64,000 nucleotides of DNA from an uncultured Bacteroidales bacterium. GTDB lineage: Bacteria; Bacteroidota; Bacteroidia; Bacteroidales; WCHB1-69. Below the pieces are notes generated by a model, which had not been told where the DNA came from, did not search any database, and saw only the letters and a list, made by a program, of their open reading frames with translations. How positions within the stretch are numbered: the stretch's first letter is position 1; each line of letters begins with the position of its first letter. The stretch is taken from positions 62,001 to 126,000 of the forward strand of contig CALECM010000105.1 of NCBI GenBank assembly GCA_937949745.1, written 5' to 3'. Positions 61,164-64,000 of the stretch are shown here, piece by piece. The position numbers and the translations under genes were made by a program.

Positions 61164-63521
61164 ATGAGAAAAATTATTCCCGTTATCCTGTTTATTTGTT
61201 CGGCTATTTCTATTCTATCGTGCGGACAAGAAAAACAAACCGAAGTCAAATCCTATAACCGGGGCATTAACATTATACCTGCTCCGGCAAACCTTACCCG
61301 GGAAGAAGGCCATTTCACATTAAAAAAGAATACCTCATTTTTTATCTCCGATCCGACATTGAAACCGATTGTCGAATTTTTTAGTAACCGGCTTCAAAAA
61401 TCTACCGGCTATTCTCTAAATACAACTTCAAAAGAAAATCAAAATATGATCCGGCTATATATGGATCCGGCGGCAGAGATACCTGAAGAAGGCTATATCC
61501 TGGAAGTCCGTCCGGATTATGTGACTGTAAGAGCCAGGACAGGACAGGGCATTTTCTATGGTATGCAAAGCTTTATGCAACTGTTTCCTGCCGAAATTGA
61601 AAGCCCGGAGATAGTAAATAATATCACTTGGGAAGCACCGTCCGTTTCTATTACCGACTATCCCCGTTTCGGATACCGGGCGATCATGATCGATCCCTGC
61701 CGGCACTTCATGACGGTAGAGGAGTTAAAAAAGACACTTGATGTAGTTGCCTTATTCAAGATTAACACGTTGCACTGGCATTTATCCGATGACCAGGGAT
61801 GGCGTATAGAGATCAAGCAATATCCGGCATTGACTGAAGTAGGGGCAAAACGCATGGAAGGAGAAGGTTTCGAATATGGACCCTATTATTATACCCAGGA
61901 AGAGATCAGGGAAATTGTACAATATGCCGCAGACCGTTTCATCACGGTGATCCCGGAAATCGAATTACCCGGACATGCACTGGCTGCCATTGCCGCATAT
62001 CCCGAATTATCCTGCAAAGGAGAACCCATAACGCCCCGTATCATCTGGGGTGTTGAAGACATCGTTTTCTGTGCGGGTAAAGAAACCACCTTCGAATTTT
62101 TGGAAAATGTTTTTAAAGAGATCATTGAACTTTTCCCCAGTGAATACATCCATATAGGCGGCGATGAATGTCCGAAAACGGAATGGAAGCAATGCCCCCA
62201 TTGCCAGGCAAGAATCCGCGAACAGGGATTAAAATCCGGAGAGGGCCATACGGCGGAAGAATACCTGCAGAGCTATTTTGTGCAAAGAATGGAAAAAGTA
62301 TTGGCAGGATACGGCAAAAAAATTATCGGGTTCGACGAGATCCTGGAAGGCGGTCTCGCACCCACGGCCACCGTGATGTCATGGCGTGGAGAAGAAGGCG
62401 GCATTGCTGCGGCTAATATGGGCCATGATGCGATTATGGTCCCTCAAAATGACGGGATGTACCTTGACCGTTTTGAAGGTGACCCGAAAATAGAACCCGT
62501 GACGATCGGTGGTTATGCGACATTGGAGACCGTTTATGGTTATGATCCGATTCCTTCCGTATTGGCAGGTACGGATAAAGAAAAACATATACTGGGCGTA
62601 CAGTGTAATACCTGGTCGGAATATATGTACCATAACGACCTGAGGGAATTGAGGACTTTCCCCCGTATCATCGCGTTGGCGGAAATCGGATGGACAACTT
62701 TGGAGAACAAAGATTATCAGGATTTCGAAAGGAGAATCTATAATGCCCTGGTCCGTTTAGACGGCCACGGGATCAATTATCATATTCCGCAGCCCGAACA
62801 GCCTAACGGATCATGTAGCCGTATCGTATTTACCGACCACACCGAAGCTGTATTCAAAACCTCACGCCCTATGAAAATGGTTTATACACTTAACGGGCAG
62901 GACCCTGATATAAATTCTGAAGAATATACCGGCCCGTTACATATCTCGGAGGATACACAACTCAGGATAGCTTCCGTATTGCCATCGGGAAAGATGGGGC
63001 CTGTAAGGAAAATAGATTATGTGAAAAAACCTCTTAATGCCGCTACCGAATTACCTGTTACAAAAGCGGGACTAAAAATGGAAATTATCGACGGCATGTA
63101 CCTCAATGTGGAAGAATTAAGTAAAAACGTTACTCCTCCGGGAGAAACAGTACTCCGCAACCTGAGGGAAATTACGCAGGTAGTGAAAACCGACGAATCC
63201 ATGCGCGGCGTTAACCAATATGCCGCTATCGCCAGCGGTTATCTTTATATACCGGAAGACGGTGTTTACTTTATATCTTCAGATAACGAAGAAGTATGGA
63301 TTGATGGTGAATTGCTCATCAATAACAGGGATGAGGTTAAAAGATTTTCCCGTCGTGATAATTCCGTAGCGTTGGCAAAAGGATTACACGGTATTAAAGT
63401 GGTTTTTCTCGGACACATTATCGGAGGATGGCCCTCAAACTGGAATGACGGAAGTATAAAAATCCGTAAGGACGACCATGACCAGTTTACGCCTGTGACT
63501 CCCGAAATGCTGTTTTATTGA
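61164..63521 (+). CDS. GH20 beta-N-acetylhexosaminidase lipoprotein with C-terminal PA14-like domain
   Basis: 785 residues from the ATG at 61164. The signal sequence MRKIIPVILFICSAISILSC is type II, with the cysteine as lipid site. Residues about 30-150 form the GH20b domain. Residues about 155-510 form the catalytic TIM barrel with LHWHLSDDQGWRIEIKQYP, the D334-E335 catalytic pair in HIGGDECPKTEW, and VQCNTWSEYMY. A chitobiase-like C-terminal Ig domain follows, then a PA14-like end (YLYIPEDGVYFISSDNEEVW). It removes terminal GlcNAc or GalNAc from N-glycans, mucin or chitin oligomers at the cell surface or in the periplasm. Together with PNGase F (47.7 kb) it points to glycoprotein use. Confidence 0.96.
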   Translation: MRKIIPVILFICSAISILSCGQEKQTEVKSYNRGINIIPAPANLTREEGHFTLKKNTSFFISDPTLKPIVEFFSNRLQKSTGYSLNTTSKENQNMIRLYMDPAAEIPEEGYILEVRPDYVTVRARTGQGIFYGMQSFMQLFPAEIESPEIVNNITWEAPSVSITDYPRFGYRAIMIDPCRHFMTVEELKKTLDVVALFKINTLHWHLSDDQGWRIEIKQYPALTEVGAKRMEGEGFEYGPYYYTQEEIREIVQYAADRFITVIPEIELPGHALAAIAAYPELSCKGEPITPRIIWGVEDIVFCAGKETTFEFLENVFKEIIELFPSEYIHIGGDECPKTEWKQCPHCQARIREQGLKSGEGHTAEEYLQSYFVQRMEKVLAGYGKKIIGFDEILEGGLAPTATVMSWRGEEGGIAAANMGHDAIMVPQNDGMYLDRFEGDPKIEPVTIGGYATLETVYGYDPIPSVLAGTDKEKHILGVQCNTWSEYMYHNDLRELRTFPRIIALAEIGWTTLENKDYQDFERRIYNALVRLDGHGINYHIPQPEQPNGSCSRIVFTDHTEAVFKTSRPMKMVYTLNGQDPDINSEEYTGPLHISEDTQLRIASVLPSGKMGPVRKIDYVKKPLNAATELPVTKAGLKMEIIDGMYLNVEELSKNVTPPGETVLRNLREITQVVKTDESMRGVNQYAAIASGYLYIPEDGVYFISSDNEEVWIDGELLINNRDEVKRFSRRDNSVALAKGLHGIKVVFLGHIIGGWPSNWNDGSIKIRKDDHDQFTPVTPEMLFY

Positions 63522-63542
63522 GGAGAATATCAATTCACTTTT

Positions 63543-63568
63543 GTCATCCTAAACAAAGTGAAGGTTCT
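63543..63568 (+). repeat. Degenerate copy of the intergenic repeat module
   Basis: GTCATCC followed by AAAGTGAAGGTTCT resembles the 3.2 kb module and lies just after the GH20 stop, in a 231-bp spacer where I see nothing else. Confidence 0.45.
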
Positions 63569-63752
63569 CATTATTCCGTAAACTATATTTCCTTTGCCGG
63601 AACATGTCTTTAAATTTTCCCGGTAAATACTTGTTAAGCCGTTATGGCTATTCGCGGCAACCAAACAATTTTATGCCAAAGATCATGATTAAAGCATCTG
63701 ATTTATGCAGGATGATAAAAACACAATAGAGGGTTACTGTAACAATCCCGTT

Positions 63753-64000
63753 TTATATCGGGTATACCATTTCTTCGTCCGTATCAAGTTTTTTCAAACT
63801 TAAAGCTTTCATGGTTTCTCTTCTTCTCCTTACCGAGATGGGGAGAATAATGGATTCGCCGTTTTTATCTTTTCCCATACAGATAGAAGAAAAATTAAAA
63901 CTGTGGATATTCATTTTAATGACCACATGCATCCTGCTTATCTGTACATAAGAATCCGGTTCAAAATGTTGTTCCACAAAATCGATAAGGCTGCCTCTCA
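63753..64000 (-). CDS. LytTR-domain response regulator, C-terminal part
   Basis: The frame is open to the right edge, so the N-terminus is outside the window (the visible part ends in the stop at 63753-63755). The 82 visible residues match a LytTR DNA-binding domain: GSLIDFVEQHFEPDSYVQIS, RMHVVIKMNIHSFNF, then ILPISVRRRRETMKALSLKK. LytTR regulators usually have a receiver domain before this and a histidine kinase next door; neither can be seen. A receiver domain is the likely missing part. The domain starts at its middle, so only about the last two thirds is present. Confidence 0.8.
   Translation of the reverse strand, partial: RGSLIDFVEQHFEPDSYVQISRMHVVIKMNIHSFNFSSICMGKDKNGESIILPISVRRRRETMKALSLKKLDTDEEMVYPI

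Overview
The window is a chromosomal segment from a member of the Bacteroidota, most likely order Bacteroidales. The evidence is gene content: a fused SecDF, a DUF2723 membrane protein, TamB divergent from TsaD, a type IX secretion (T9SS) plug-domain protein, a PorE-like T9SS anchor, a secreted protein with a T9SS type B sorting domain, a FISUMP-domain surface protein, BlaI/BlaR1-type regulation of TonB C-terminal domain proteins, and a Bacteroidales-style RHS core. Most genes also carry the Bacteroidota -7 box (TAnnTTTG) a short distance upstream and lack a Shine-Dalgarno sequence. The organism cannot be named to genus from the sequence alone.

Layout. 1-3.1 kb: 3'-truncated HelD-like helicase, a small nucleotidyltransferase-fold protein and a PAS-LuxR regulator. 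3.3-10.7 kb: one 2461-residue surface protein made of beta-helix repeats with two tandem units of about 770 residues. 11-15 kb: lgt, a proline aminopeptidase and a TolC-type channel. 15-23.3 kb: a calcium-type P-ATPase, then a reverse-strand run of secreted cyclophilin, pheS and DUF2723. 23.6-27 kb: a lipoprotein, an MltF-like lytic transglycosylase and purB, followed by intergenic repeats. 27.4-37.8 kb: T9SS cargo, tamB, tsaD, a ROK kinase and the T9SS plug protein. 38-49.4 kb: SRPBCC-lptB, secDF, the PorE-like protein, a frameshifted mutS and a PNGase F-like enzyme.

49.6-56.7 kb is the accessory part. A BlaI/BlaR1 pair shares an operon with two secreted TonB C-terminal domain proteins, and the BlaR1-like protein itself ends in the same domain. 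The last 193 bp of that gene are repeated 4.2 kb downstream. Between the copies lies an AT-rich island with a decayed RHS gene, its toxin-like tail and several secreted proteins, including another TonB C-terminal domain protein and a miniature TonB-receptor-plug-like protein. An almost perfect 56-bp palindrome interrupts the RHS core. The end of the window (56.8-64 kb) holds tRNA-Gly(CCC), tRNA-Thr(CGT), an RND exporter, Hsp20, a GH20 hexosaminidase lipoprotein and the C-terminus of a LytTR regulator.

How the genes fit together. Many genes serve the envelope: lipoprotein acylation (Lgt), LPS export (LptB), translocation (SecDF), outer-membrane assembly (TamB), T9SS anchoring and cargo, and murein turnover. 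PNGase F and GH20 suggest N-glycan processing. The accessory region looks like a contact or envelope-signalling locus whose parts share TonB-like folds. Three apparent one-base losses in homopolymers (mutS and two RHS tails) leave open whether some broken genes are real or are assembly errors.
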